Source: Panorpa germanica
Lineage: Eukaryota > Arthropoda > Insecta > Mecoptera > Panorpidae
Reading direction: 5' to 3'
Assembly: GCA_963678705.1 (NCBI GenBank)
Contig: OY783211.1
Span: 12,600,603 to 12,664,602, forward strand
DNA: 64,000 nt
Shown one piece after another: positions 37,310-50,211 of the stretch (positions are counted from its first letter, which is position 1; every line of letters begins with the position of its first letter). The notes beneath the pieces were generated by a model. The model saw only the letters and a program-made list of their open reading frames with translations. It made no database searches and was not told the DNA's origin. The position numbers and the translations under genes were made by a program.

Positions 37310-38228
37310 TATACATTTATTTCAATCTGATAAGAAATATATTATTGCATTTCATAAGATGTACCATAAAATAATGTGTCTTAAGTAATAAATGATATCA
37401 CTTTTTATAAGTCACAGATCTTCCGTTTAATTCTTACATTTGAAATCTTTACTCTGAGTTATTACACATTTAGTAGCACATAGAAATGCCACGTCATCAA
37501 CGGTCCAACCTACTCACTCTCCACACCCTTCTTTATACCAAACTTACCCCGATAAAAGCTCGCCTGCCAGTTCTAGAGTCGCGGCTACTCTGTTACTCCG
37601 TTACTCAGATATATTCCTTCTTTAACTTTTGTTACATTTCGTTTTATACATCTAGTTGTTCGTGTACTCCAGGCACTGTTCTAAATTTTATATTTATGGG
37701 AATTCTATGGTAATAGATGATATGAGTTCAGCAGTGGCTCCCAAATATTTATATTTATTGTATAATTTATTATTGAAGATAAAACTTAAGAATAATAATT
37801 TGACAGAAAAAATATTTCAAGAGATCTTCGTGAACAACAACGTACTTATATGTAGATATCACGATTTCTAACTACTATTCTATTTTATTCATTCACTATA
37901 TCAGCTTTAATAAAGCTTTTAAACCACAATTGATTTCAGACTGATATCAGACGGGTCACTTTTTGTTCATTTCTGCGTTTCATTCGAAATGAACCGTCTG
38001 AACATAAAATGCGATGAAATGTGAACCGATACAGCGATGTTAAATACGTTCATTCGGCATCGTTCACTCCCGCCCCGCAAGATGGTGAATGAGCGAAAAA
38101 TGAAATGTCTGAACACAAAATGAACGTTCACTCGGGCTCAGTCTTTTTATCTCGTGTTCTCTAGTGTCAAACGAATTCCAGTACGCACAACTATTTTCTG
38201 TAAATGTCTAATAATATATATATTTTTT

Positions 38229-38292
38229 AATAAAATGAATTAAGAAGGGCGAAAAAAGGACCGTGGTCCTAAGAAACCCGTGAATTATTATT

Positions 38293-38370
<78 letters not shown>
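38229..38370. repeat. Direct repeat A: unique 65-bp block plus (TA)n
   Basis: AATAAAATGAATTAAGAAGG, GAAAAAAGGACCGTGGTCCT and AAGAAACCCGTGAATTATTA follow one another, then about 37 TA units. The same arrangement recurs at 39328-39474. GGACCGTGGTCC is itself an imperfect palindrome. Confidence 0.9.
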
Positions 38371-38381
38371 GTGCAGAAAGT

Positions 38382-39326
38382 CAGAGCATCTTCTTCTTGT
38401 CTAAATAAGAGTATTTTTCGTATATAGTGCACGGCTGCGTTAACGTTTCATAAAGGATTAGTTTCTATAAAGATGTATTTTCTTTATGATGTTTACAGTT
38501 TTGCGAAGAAAGATATAGGATTCACTTAACAAATCTTATTTTATATCGGGTTAAAATAAGTAAAAACTAATCCGACTTTAGTATTTCTGAAGGATATTGT
38601 ATGTATAAATTCATTTTTAATGATAAAGATTAAATAAAATGCTGAATATTCAACGCGTTTTAAGTTTAATTCATGGAAACCGTTTTGTAATTTGAATCTG
38701 CAAGTTTGTAAGCCACAGGACTCGCCTGCTGTACAGTCCAGAGGTTCTACTTGGCCAGAACTTTGTTGAGAACTGTGCATATTAAAGATGTTACAATCAC
38801 ATAAAGTATCATTAGAGGAAATCTGTTTTTGTAAGCAACAGTTAATACTAGAAAGGAGAGCCTTGAAGAAAATCAACGTTAGCTGGGAATCTGGGATAGC
38901 ATTACAATTGAAAGATGGTATGATGACAGCCATGTTGTCAACTTCAATAAGTTATTTATTGTTTTTAAATTAATATCTATTAATTCTATAAACACAACAC
39001 AAGCTATCTTTACAAACTTATTTATTACTAGCGTTTGTGGTATTTTCTGCATTATTATGTTGAAGGCACTTTTATCTGGGCTCACAATCTGTTGTTTTAA
39101 TAGGTTAATAGCAAATCGATATTGTTTAGATTAATTAGAATTATAGCGCTAATAAGAATTTATATATGATTACTTCGCAAATGGAGCGGGAAGGAGAAGA
39201 GGATACCAAACTGAATATAAGGAAGAGAAATGGCGGTGGAGGAGATAGAAAGAGGATTAGAGTGAGGTTCAAGGAATAATGAGGAAAAATAAGAATCTTG
39301 TATGCAGGACGTAAAATGTAATAAGA
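38382..39326 (-). repeat. Inverted duplication, copy 2 (about 945 bp), bracketed by direct repeats
   Basis: Reverse-complement copy of 33513-34467. In the longer frame (38541-38933) only three residues differ from copy 1 (E/D, S/N and V/F), and the antisense peptide is identical through its first 50 residues. It lies exactly between two direct repeats (38229-38370 and 39328-39474), which copy 1 lacks. Confidence 0.85.
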
Positions 39327-39327
39327 G

Positions 39328-39391
39328 AATAAAATGAATTAAGAAGGGCGAAAAAAGGACCGTGGTCCTAAGAAACCCGTGAATTATTATT

Positions 39392-39474
<83 letters not shown>
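39328..39474. repeat. Direct repeat B: unique 65-bp block plus (TA)n
   Basis: Base-for-base repeat of the 65-bp block at 38229 followed by about 38 TA units. It marks the other edge of the inverted-duplication copy 2. Confidence 0.9.
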
Positions 39475-39475
<1 letters not shown>

Positions 39476-40148
39476 TGTCTGTCTATTATATCTGTCTCCT
39501 TTACTCTCATACTACGCATACCATAAGTGTTCTCGATTAGTTATTGATGGCTGCTCTCTAAAAAAGTTTATTAAGACAGATTTGAGTTTTTAAATAAGTA
39601 GTAACAAAGATTGAGAACTAGTGTGCAATTTTTTGTGCTATAGCAACAACATATCAAACTAGAACGATCAGTCACTTGTAAATATTTTTAACTGTCAGTT
39701 TAACATCCGATATTAAAGTGTTAGCCGTTATCAAAATTTTGTATAATTTGCATTTTCCCCGGAAAAAATTAGAATAACATTTAAATATTTATTCGGTAAT
39801 AAGAAAAAGCTAACATTTTCATAAACTTAGAAATGATAAGTATAATTTAAAATAAAATAGTAAAATATTTTTTCAGGGTTTTGCTGTTATCAAAGTCAAA
39901 TTGATTATGTGCTCACATAAGCATAAACCCAAAAAGAAAAAGAGAACAATGTTAATATGCAATTAAATTTCCTTTAAATGCATTTCATGCTTTATTAAAA
40001 TCCACATAAATCAAAGTTCAATTCTATTTATTTAATGGCATATTAAAATTATAACTATATATTCTTGTAACTGAAAAGTTAAAGTAAAACTAAAATAGTA
40101 GATGGGAATAATACTTTTCGTATGTAATTATCGAAAATTACACGAAAT

Positions 40149-40403
40149 TTAACGAACACATCGCGAATTGGTTACAATCCAGAGTCGTTGGTTGCAATAA
40201 GCATATAAGGCCATAGACACCATCCGTCGATCATATAGGAAGTCAATCAACACTACACTTTTTAATTCCGAAAACACAATAGCCAAAACATTTCTGACTG
40301 ACAGCCGAATCTTGGCTTTAATTTTCCTCTTTACAACGACCATTTCGAAACTTCTGGACACAATTAAATACTTCGTTGGCGAGAAAATATCAATAAAGGT
40401 CAT
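40149..40403 (-). pseudogene. Mariner transposase remnant, middle part
   Basis: An 84-codon minus-strand frame contains a stretch matching the region between the first and second catalytic aspartates of mariner transposases. A SFEM segment corresponds to the usual SMEW, then come KAKIRLSVRN and VLAIVF (usually KFKATLSVRK and IMATVF), then VLIDFL (usually VLLIDYL). A following AYCNQRL corresponds to the YC..L.RL block. The TGDETW and HDNA motifs that should flank this piece were not found, so both ends are missing. The resemblance is by motif order, and the similarity is weak enough that a profile search should settle it. Confidence 0.6.
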
Positions 40404-41683
40404 ATGTATGGCTATTATCTCTCTTTTTTCAGCCCGTCGTGCCGCACTGCTTACGTCATCACTACAGGAATCAAAGGAACATAGTTCCGGTTTATATTTG
40501 AATGGCTATTTGAACTGATTATAATAATACATTACACTTTAAACGGTAAAGTTATAAACCGTTCTTTTATTATCTATGATTTAAAATCGTTTCGCATTTA
40601 TATCTTCTCTGCTTCATTATCGAAACATTTTACGAACAACGGAACTTAACGGAAATAGACCTTTTTAACATAATGAATCAATGGAGTTAAAATCGTATAA
40701 TAGTAAAATAAAATAAAATAATAGTTTCGTTATATATTATAATATTTAAACAGAGAACTTATAATGAAAGAATGACGTCATAAAAGCTTTTAACTTTTTA
40801 AAAGCTCATTCAAATTTAATTAAGTGTTTTAAGGTTATGTTCTGTTATGTAGGTATTAATGATTAATAGCTTTTAAATATTAAAAGCTCAAAAGCTTGTA
40901 AAAAGAAGTAAAACAAAATGTTAGTTTTAGAATTTTACTATGCGAGGAAATAACAATAAGTTTATTTTAATTATGTCATGAATATTTTACATTATTTATT
41001 TTAGTGTTGAGTTCTTTTTGGTTTTTATTTTATTTTCATATTATTAATAGTTACTAACAAATATTTCAGATTTATATTGAATTTTAATACTGGAGGAATC
41101 ACAAATATCCGAATCAATTAAACCAATAGTAGTTTGCACATATAAAATTGCGCAAAAAAGAGAAAACACTTGTCATAACTATTATTAATTTCATATTTAT
41201 TAAAAAACAGAAAGTAGAAATTACGTAAAATAAAATAATAATTTTAAAAAAATGCTTATATCTTTAAATTAAAATAAATATGTATGTGTATATAATTACT
41301 ATGCATTTTCACTTGTTAAAAAATTATAATAGTTATATAAAGGTCTAGAGCCTATAAAAATTAAAGATTATCGCGCGGGGCTCAATGTAAAATTTTAATA
41401 TGTGTTAATAATATTTAAATTTTAGTATAAATATGTTTTAATATGTGTAACGGTTTTTTTGTAACCGTTTATAGCGTTTTATAACCATAGTATTACTGAT
41501 CCGGATAACAGGAGTCTTGTTAGGGGAGTTTCTACTGTACATGAACATATATTGGCAGATTCCTATTTACAGCATAAGAGCACATAATGCGGTGTTATGC
41601 ATTGAATGTTTCAACTACATCAATGCCTCGCACAGATGAGCACTTTAAAAAGTTCTGCTCTCGCATGATGTGCGCAATTGATA

Positions 41684-41873
41684 CAATCCAAATCACGATA
41701 GTTCGACGGTGACTTATATTTCAAAGAGATATTCTTAAGAGCAGTATAAATCTATAATACGATAATGAATTTTATCTTATTCGTTTCTATACACTTTATA
41801 GAAAAATAAGTGAGTCAGTGCTTTTTCGTTATGTCGACAGTTTATACCCCACAACTTGCTTTAAGTATGAGTC
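41684..41873. mobile_element. TA-flanked MITE of about 200 bp, right end truncated
   Basis: Matches 43175-43384 from ATCCAAATCACGATAGTTCG through CTTTAAGTATGAGTC, then loses the right inverted repeat. Confidence 0.7.
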
Positions 41874-42039
41874 TTTATAATAATAAGCAATATTTTATTA
41901 AATAAAATTTTTAAAATTGCGTCAAACAATTTTTGAGAACAAAACTGATCAAGTATGGAAGAAGATACAGATTTAAAAACTAATGTATATTCCAATTAAA
42001 CATCCGCACAGACTCGCATTGTGCTCTGTAATTGGAAAA

Positions 42040-42041
<2 letters not shown>

Positions 42042-42128
<87 letters not shown>
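42042..42128. repeat. (TA)n microsatellite, about 43 units
   Basis: Uninterrupted TA tract. Unlike the two at 38.3 and 39.4 kb, it is not preceded by the 65-bp block. Frames crossing it are artefacts. Confidence 0.95.
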
Positions 42129-42133
<5 letters not shown>

Positions 42134-42924
42134 CACTATTTTTTATTGTTGGATACCAAATCAATTCTACCGAACAAATTTATGTATATACTCGTATTAA
42201 AATAAATCGGTACAACTTTTCTTGGCATCTACATCCTTTCCCTTTTTTTATATAATTAAACATCTTAAATCCCGGCTAGACAGTTTACCTTTACTGAAAA
42301 TGGGCATCGCACAGGAAAGCGCGAGGCAACCACCGGCGTCATGTCGCATAAAGTCGTTCAGCTAAATTGGGTTCAGAAGATGCCCTCCGCCATCTATTTT
42401 GCATCCCGGGAAATGTCTTAAAACGGAATATAATAAACCATAGGCAATATAACCGTTTCCAAGACGGAAATAACTTTGATGATAATGTCCTCCGCCTTTA
42501 TCCTCGTTTTCCATTTAACGGAAAAGCTTGCAGATAGTTTACGGCTGCGTTCAACTCCAACCCCATTTAGTGGTTCTAAATGTTGACGCTTTTATCGTTT
42601 GATTGTGTAACTGTCAATCAATTTTAGTGTTTGTTTTAGAACTTATTGTTAGTAAAGACAATTACTTAGTATTTATATGTAAACGTATCTGCTACATAAA
42701 TGAAGGGTATTCTGTTTTCTAATCGTTAATTCATGATTGTTGTCGTTATTAACGTGAATTTTGTTGGTATTAAGTACACTGTTATATACATTATTAAAGA
42801 TTAAAAACTTCTTCTGATTAAAAACTTATCTTTGGGATCTTGCAGTAAAAATTGCTTTGCAAAGTAACTGTGCTGATATTCTCATATGAAATAATACATT
42901 TTAAAAAGGTGTTATCCCGCTAAA

Positions 42925-43165
42925 CATATTTAAATGTATTTAAGGTTTATGTAATATAACAAACGTTACTTATTACGTAAACGATATTATCTAATATATA
43001 ACATTTTGTGACCTATTTTATTGTTTCTTAAAAATAAATCTATCTATTGCTCATTAACATATTCATAAAATGTCATAAAACTCCTTCTTAACGATTAAAG
43101 AATATTATAAGGATATTTTTTAAGGATTAAATGCTTTTTGAATAACTGTAAAATAATAAAATATG
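42925..43165 (+). repeat. AT-rich dispersed repeat copy
   Basis: TTTAAGGTTTATGTAATATA, CATTTTGTGACCTATTTTAT and TTTTTTAAGGATTAAATGC in family order; ends just before the MITE at 43175. Confidence 0.6.
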
Positions 43166-43174
43166 CCAAATGTA

Positions 43175-43384
43175 GTCCAAATCACGATAGTTCGACGGTG
43201 ACTTATACTTAAAAGAGGTTATAAGACCGGTATAAATCTATAATACGATAATAAATTTTATCTTATTCGTTTCTATATTCATTATAGAAAAATAAGTCAG
43301 TCAGTGCTTTTTAGTTATACCAGCAGTTTATACTTTACAACTTGCTTTAAGTATAAGTCGCCGCCGAACTCTCATAATTTGAAC
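43175..43384. mobile_element. TA-flanked MITE of about 200 bp, best copy
   Basis: Ends GTCCAAATCACGATAGTTCG and, inverted, GTTCAAATTATGAGAGTTCG, with TA outside each (43173-43174, 43385-43386). This fits a Tc1/mariner-type miniature. The interior holds conserved blocks (TATAAATCTATAATACGATAAT, AAAAATAAGT.AGTCAGTGCTTTTT as on this strand) shared by three other copies in the window. Confidence 0.75.
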
Positions 43385-44089
43385 TATAATAAAGTATCCT
43401 TATTGAGAGTCTTTCAGATTAAATGTTACTAGGTTTCATTTAACTAAAATAATACATTAATGTTTTGTGGAACCATATTTACAATCAGTCTACGAAAATA
43501 ATTTAAGATCAAAGCTTTTTTTAGTACAATTGCTGAAGAAAGAAATGCGTAATTAATATTTTTGTCTTCTTTCATGTTTCGCTTCGAAAATTATTATTTC
43601 TTATTCGCTTGCTCTCCCATTTAGAAGAAAACTGCGCCTTAAAGACAGGAAACAATATGTTAAGCTATTCAACTCTTCACATCTCTATGTTCTCTATAAA
43701 TAATGTTCATATCTGTCATTTTTTGTAAGTTTAAGTAATCTCCACATGAATTCATTTTTAGAAGCATCTCTTTTTCCTATAATATATATCGTCTGATCGT
43801 ATAAAATATGAACGTGGTACAAGATAAATGAATGCGCCTTACTAAAATTGATAGGCAAGCATTTATAACGCTCTGAATTTAAATTGCATAAATTTTTTGA
43901 TTCAAAGAATAAAATTTGAACAGATATAGATCACAGAATCTCCTATAAATGTTCCTTTTTCGTTTTATACTGACGATAATAATGTTTCTTATCAGAGCTG
44001 GCCTTAACCTTAATAACCTGAATAATTTGATTGGGTTATTAATACGTTTTAATTAAGATGCGCCCAACGCTTTTATTATTAAACTATGT

Positions 44090-44300
44090 TTAACTAGTAT
44101 TAGTTTTTTTAGTGCATTCATTGCTTTATACATTTAAAACATTTGAACTACTTAAATTATTCTAAGACTTTTTAAGGATTAAGATAGTCATAAAGGAAAC
44201 TTTTTGTATCTTTAAGACTATAAAAGCTAATTCTGTTAGGTAAAATATGTATCTTTTTAAGTAAAGTGTTACATGCGTACAGGTAATATTCGTGTTTTGC
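44090..44300 (+). repeat. AT-rich dispersed repeat, 3' part
   Basis: TTTTTAAGGATTAAGATAGT and TTTTAAGTAAAGTGTTACAT match the second half of the family. Confidence 0.45.
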
Positions 44301-45504
44301 GTTTATCAAACAGTTACGGAATATCGTTCCACAGAAATGTTCTTATATTACAGCATTATCATTATATTTTGCGCCTCTGCTTCTCTTCGCGGTAATTACG
44401 AAAAGCACAGATGAAAAATGTAATTAGAGAATGTTACATTACAGAGAAGTAGGTAAAAACGACCAAATAAAAAAGTACGTTTGTGTTATTTTTATTTCCA
44501 TTTTCATTACCTTCTTTATAGTTTAATAATAGCTAAAACTAAAGTAATAAAACTCAGAAATGTATACATTACTAATTAGACGATATAATGAAATTTATAT
44601 GATCAAGAATTATACTTTATTTTATAAACTGTTTCTGGTAACATAAGTAGAGCTAGTAATCGCGCCTGGAACACTATCAACTAGTACAACATTAAATACC
44701 CTTCTAATTTACTTTATTGAAAATAAATTGCACAACTTTGAAGGAACATAACTTTGTTTTATGTTTATCTTACATAAAAGTTAAATAAATGTTTGTTTTT
44801 GTAGTTTTTGCTTCGTTTGAAACAAGTTAGTTTAAACAAATATTTGTATCTTCCATAAATCTATGAAATATTTGTATCTATCTCATAAAATGCTTACATT
44901 TTCTTTCAACTTTTAAATCGCAGAAGGGTTGCTTAGGTCTAGGGGTACTCTGCACGCAATACGATGACAAGAACACAGGGTTAACCACTAAATAAATTTA
45001 CATATAAACCTATACACAACAAAAATATTTATTTTTGCTGTAAGTTGTATTTGTTTGTTTTCAGTTTTACAAAATAAATATTTTATTTTGTTTATTTAAA
45101 TTACGTTAACAGTATTGATGTAACTGTGACGTCATTGAATAATATGAAACAATAGAATCGATAACAATATGTATAACAAATAAATTGAGCTGGATAACTC
45201 GCCCCTGAAAAGCCGGAAGCTGAATGCTGAATCCTTTATTTTAAGACTTTATATCAAATCAGAACAAGTTTACACGTTAAGGTGAAACGATACATAAAAA
45301 ACCATGTTTTTTTATGTTTAAATCGTTTTATGTAAGTAACTATAAACGCGAATCAAAATCTAAAGCTGCAATTGTTAGATGAATTACTACATTTTAAGCT
45401 TTCTTCCACTGACTTTTGATGAGTTGGAACCGCAAAAATAACTATATGCACTATACCGCTCGTATATACAAAATTCTTTTAATTACTTCTCAGCTGCTGT
45501 ATAA

Positions 45505-45749
45505 TGCGGGTTTCACACTAGAGAGACAATACAACAAAACACGAACAAAAACACCAATGTTTACAGCAGTAACCAACCAGAGACAGTTCTTATGCTGGTT
45601 TCACACCAGAAAGACAGTTTTGAAAACAGTTTTGTTTTATTTTAAAACAGTTCTGTTTTTCGGGAACAAACTGTTCACAATGAACAGACTGGTTTTGTTT
45701 TTAGTTTTTTCTGTGTTTTAAAAATTGTCTTTTTGGTGTAAAACCGGCA
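45505..45749. mobile_element. TAA-flanked MITE, TGCCGGTTTCACACC family, rearranged copy
   Basis: Related to 28131-28515 and flanked by TAA (45502-45504, 45750-45752). The left portion (45505-45590) matches the other copy's right end inverted, including AACACGAACAAAAACACC. A second left terminus (TGCTGGTTTCACACC) then begins at 45593 and continues to the normal right end (GGTGTAAAACCGGCA). The copy is thus a composite of two ends in nested order. The overlapping 101-codon frame is a by-product. Confidence 0.65.
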
Positions 45750-45752
45750 TAA

Positions 45753-48586
45753 CATTATTTGTTAAGTAAGAAATTAATTCCATTTTTACCCAATTTTGTT
45801 TATATTTTTTTCTAACTAGTAAAAAAAGTAATGATTAAATATTATCTGTCCAAAATTCTTCTTCTTATCAATCACATTTTACTGATATTTTGCCTGCAAC
45901 TCTTTAAATCTAGTTGGTAAGCTCATCATTTGGCTGGAACGATGTAGCTAATTATTTTTATTACATATTCGTAATAGTCTGAATAGTGAAAAAATTGGAA
46001 AATTCAGGAAAAACTAAGTGTTTTTTTTATGGAAATTTTGGTACTAGGTGCGCAAATATCGTATGACAGCTGATTGAAGAAATTTTTTTTAGATTGAAAA
46101 GTTGAATTTGAAGTGCTAATACAATATAGCAAAACCTTCAGGCCCCCTAAAATTATGTGAACCTAATCAGTATCTATGTAAACATGTTCAACAACGTTAG
46201 TAAACTGTAATCCCCAAAACCCCGAAGCAAGTACATAGTTATAATTACTACATTAATTTTCAATTAATATTGAAGCACGGTTTTTGTTCGCCGTTGCGTC
46301 ACGTAACATAAAACATAGTTATAAACTCACTATTAACGCGGTGATCCCCAGATAGCGTCAAGAATATAATACCATTCACAAAATACATTAAAAGCGAATC
46401 GAGTTTAGTTTTTATTTTTATTGCCATTGTTCTTAAAGTAATTGAGCGTATTTTATGACGTCATAAAGCCGCTATTATAGAGTCGGTACGTATATTAAGT
46501 GTAGTGTTAGTGCCGTTGTTAATATACTATGTATGTATGTATTGTAAAAATGTTTGGTTATAGTGACGTAGTTGTATTCGGCTTAATTTGTCATAGTCGT
46601 AACATTACCTATTTGACAGATTCCAATTTGTCATATTACCATAAGGCGATGTCAAAATGTGTCGTATAGGTGGTAGATCTAAGAACAACGTGGGAATCAC
46701 ATTTAAACATTGTAAAGATTTCAGCGCTTATATGTATGAAAGCAAGTTGATAAAAACTGAAATTGTTTGATAAAAAGTAGAACTCAAAAATCAGTTATTT
46801 GTCAATTATTTTTTTTATTATAATTTGTTGGGCTTCTTAAGGCCTCGGCACTTTTTTCGCCGATTGGATTGCAAGTGATTACTTGGAATGCTCCTATAAA
46901 TAATGATTACATTTTGTACCTAGCAAAGTTTTATACACAGTTTCTTTTTTTAAATAAATTACTCTGAAATACAACTCTTTAAAAACATATTAAATTTCAC
47001 TTTTAAAATCCGACATTAATTTTTAAGACATTTTATTAGAGTATATTTAAATCTCCCTTCATATTCATCTTAATCACAAAATTAATACGAAACCTTTTTG
47101 GGAATATAATTAAATTTTTTTATTATAATTAATTATCCTTTAAAAGTTTTCTAATAATATAACCCTTGTTTGATAAATAATAAAATTACGAACTTTTATA
47201 AAAACTTTTTATACAACAATTTTATTACGTCACAATTACGTCAGCAGCTTTTCAATAAATATATTATAATAAAAGTAAATAAAGTTTTAATGGTGGCTTC
47301 AAAGTGTTGTCTGCATGTGATATATTGTTTATTAAACGTCTTAATGTGGAGAATTGATTATAGTCGTTGTTGGAACGTTATTAGATCCGTCGAGATATTG
47401 TGTGTGAGCATGGGCGTCCGGAGAAATTTTTACAAAAGGAACAAAGCTTAGGGTTTCATTCTATCCTTGTAAATTTCTCAAAAGAGGTATTTGATCCAGT
47501 GTTAAACTAAAGATTCGGGAGAATGTTGAAAATGCCCCTACTTGCAAACGCCTATGTGTGCGAGAGTATTATACGTTGAACGGTTTGTTTAGGGTGTGGG
47601 GTTTATCAAGAAAAATGAACGGAAGAAGACTGCCAAGATATCAGGAGTATAAAGTTAATCGTTTTAGGGGAAACGAAACTATTGTGCCAGAAGAAATTAG
47701 TTGAAAGTATTTGAGATCATCAATTTAAAAGAACTTAATTAACCAAAATTGTTTAAAGATATAAATTCTTGCAATCCACTTAAAATCAGTGACGCGTTCT
47801 ATGTGCAAAATGTGCTAATCAACTCTTAAATATTCTTAATAGCAAGATGGTTTTATTTCCGTATTGTTGCCATATTGATTTCTTATTATGATTTTGATAA
47901 ATTTTTAGGAATTGAACTTCATGCTTTATTTTCTGGGTTATTGCCAGATGCAATAAGTTAATTTAAAGATAACACATGCCCCCTGAATATCAGAGACATA
48001 TATTTAAGGTAAATTTAATATTTTAAAAAATTTACCTGATGCATAACATTTTTTGTAAGGTTACAAATAATATATAATGAAATTTTTGAAGTGTTTTACA
48101 TTTATTTAATGACAATATAACAAAATTATATTGAATAACAAAATTTAAAGTTAAGTTAAAAATATTACGTTAAGTACTTTAACGTAAGTGGTTATCCATT
48201 ACAAAAAACACATACAAAGGGAGGAGGAGGAAGTTTTGTGATGTCTCATATAATCTAAAATTCGGCTTACAAAGAAAAAAGAACAAGACTACATAAAAGT
48301 AACAAAATATATCTTTTTTTAAATATGTGACGTCATAACAGGGATGGGGACCGCAATGTGTGACAAGACGGGACATTAGGTACGGGGGGGTTAAAGAAAA
48401 TTCCACTGAGACTACTATCATGCGTTTTGTGTTTAACGGGAAACTGTACATTGTGAATTGTATTGTTGATTTCTTTTTAATGTATTTCGCTTTTGTCATA
48501 CCAAGGAAAAAAATATAACACGGTAATTTGCTCGTAGTATGCTTGCAAGTGTGAAACAGCACCTCCAAACAATTTCTATGTGAGTA
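45753..48586. other. AT-rich noncoding stretch
   Basis: Only short frames. A GC-richer patch at 47410-47450 (GGGCGTCCGGAG) and C-runs at 48340-48400 with GACGTCA resemble fragments of unclassified repeats. Confidence 0.4.
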
Positions 48587-48662
48587 GTATAGAATATACC
48601 TTGGAATTAGTTTGTGATAAGCTAGCAGGCTTGATACTTCATTTTAAAACAATTTTCTATTA
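48587..48662. repeat. Short inverted-repeat element copy, inverse orientation
   Basis: The reverse strand reads ATAGAAAATTGTTTTAAA ... CCTGCTAGCTTATCACAAAC ... GTATATTCTATAC, matching the family core and ends. Confidence 0.5.
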
Positions 48663-50211
48663 TCTAATTATATACTTATATCTAAGAAGTTGAGATTTCT
48701 TCTATAATAACAAATTTAGTTTATATTTTTTTTTAAATTTCATTATGAAATGTTTTTACTAATATCTATAATGTTCTTTTAATGTAAAGGTTGGGGTTTA
48801 ACGGATGCGAAACTCGTCCTCATTATTTGTTATATATCCTTTTTTATCCCATAAAGGTACTTTATTATTCTTTTTTTTTATAAACAGCTTTAATTGAGGT
48901 TAAGGTACTGACGTACCTTTTTCAGCATCCTAACATAATATCACTGTGTAAACATCGCTCTTTTAAAAACCAATTTGTAAATACGAGTATAAAGTAAACA
49001 TTATAATGAATATCTTCTAAAGTTTTTATTTCTTGTAAAATTTTGCTGGTAGTTAAAACGTGTTTTTCTCAAAGCATGATACGAATTAAGAAAGTTATTC
49101 ATTTGGTGTAATTTGTATAAACATAATTCTATTCAAATTCCAGAAATTTGAAGTTATGTTATTTATGAATAAGTAATTTTCAAACCGGCGTGCTTGTCTT
49201 CCACAGAAACGTGAAATTCGCGAGATGTTTCTGTAGCTGGTACTTAAACAAAACATTTATAAAGTTTAGAAACTGTTTAACTATTCTGTTGATAACTACT
49301 ATCATTAAAACATGTTCGTACATGAACTTAGAACGTAGAATGTTATCAAAATTTATTAATAAAAATTACCGCTTCATGAAAATGTTGTTTTCGTAATCAA
49401 AGTTTTGTGATAGTATTAACACAAGCTTGAATAAACTTTCAAATTGTTCACGCATTGTAAAGTATTATTTGTTTATTAAGTTATTTCAATAGTTTATTAT
49501 TTGTTGAACTAACGATGAAGAGAACTTTGTTATTTAGTATATAGTCTTAGATCATAGATGTGCCGGTTTTTTTTCCCTTTACCTAATTTTTTGTAATATT
49601 TTTTTTCGGTTTTTTTTAATTTTTTAGCTTTACTCACAATCAAACCAACAAACAATATTCTGTTAAAAATACATTTGAAAATTAAATATTAAATTAAAAT
49701 ACAGTTTCCTTTAAAACCGACTAACTTACAATCAGTTAATAATAATAATAGAGCAAGATTCCACAGTATGTCGATTTTTACGATTATAGAATTTTTCAAC
49801 AAAGCCTGTTATTTTAAATTTCGCACAATTTTTGAAATGTCAACATACAACTATCAACTTACGGTGACATTTTACCATTACTAATCTTAGGTTCTGTACT
49901 TTAAACATAATATAAAAATATAATTACTTTTTTGTTGATTTAAAACAACACCTCTTGTTAAAAGAATCCATAGAAATAGAATTAGTTAATTGGGTGCGAA
50001 GGAGATGACATACATACTCCAAACTTGTCTTATAAACCTCGTGATAGCATACTTTCATCTCTCTCTGTCTCTCTAAATATTGCTTTTTGATTTAACAAGC
50101 GTTCTTGTAACAACGCATTTATTTATAACCGTACACATTTTAACACCAGAACGAGAAGCATCGACTAAACCTCGGTTAATCAGCGCACAAACTAACACTT
50201 CGTTTTAGTTA
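48663..50211. other. AT-rich noncoding stretch
   Basis: Nothing recognised; poly-T and poly-A runs around 49565-49625. Confidence 0.45.

Noticed and set aside
38208..39519. Frames with long Ile-Tyr repeats across 38.2-39.5 kb
   Set aside because: Translations of (TA)n tracts and of the direct repeat block.
45416..45721. 101-codon open frame
   Set aside because: It runs through the composite TAA-flanked MITE; the peptide is a translation of MITE sequence.
47410..47452. Short coding-like patch MGVRRNFYKRNKA
   Set aside because: Too short, no splice signal, and the GGGCGTCCGGAG context resembles repeat-derived sequence.
48179..48568. 129-codon open frame on the minus strand
   Set aside because: Peptide is Phe/Leu/Tyr-rich in line with composition and contains C-run derived segments; looks like a repeat fragment, with no recognisable domain or start context.
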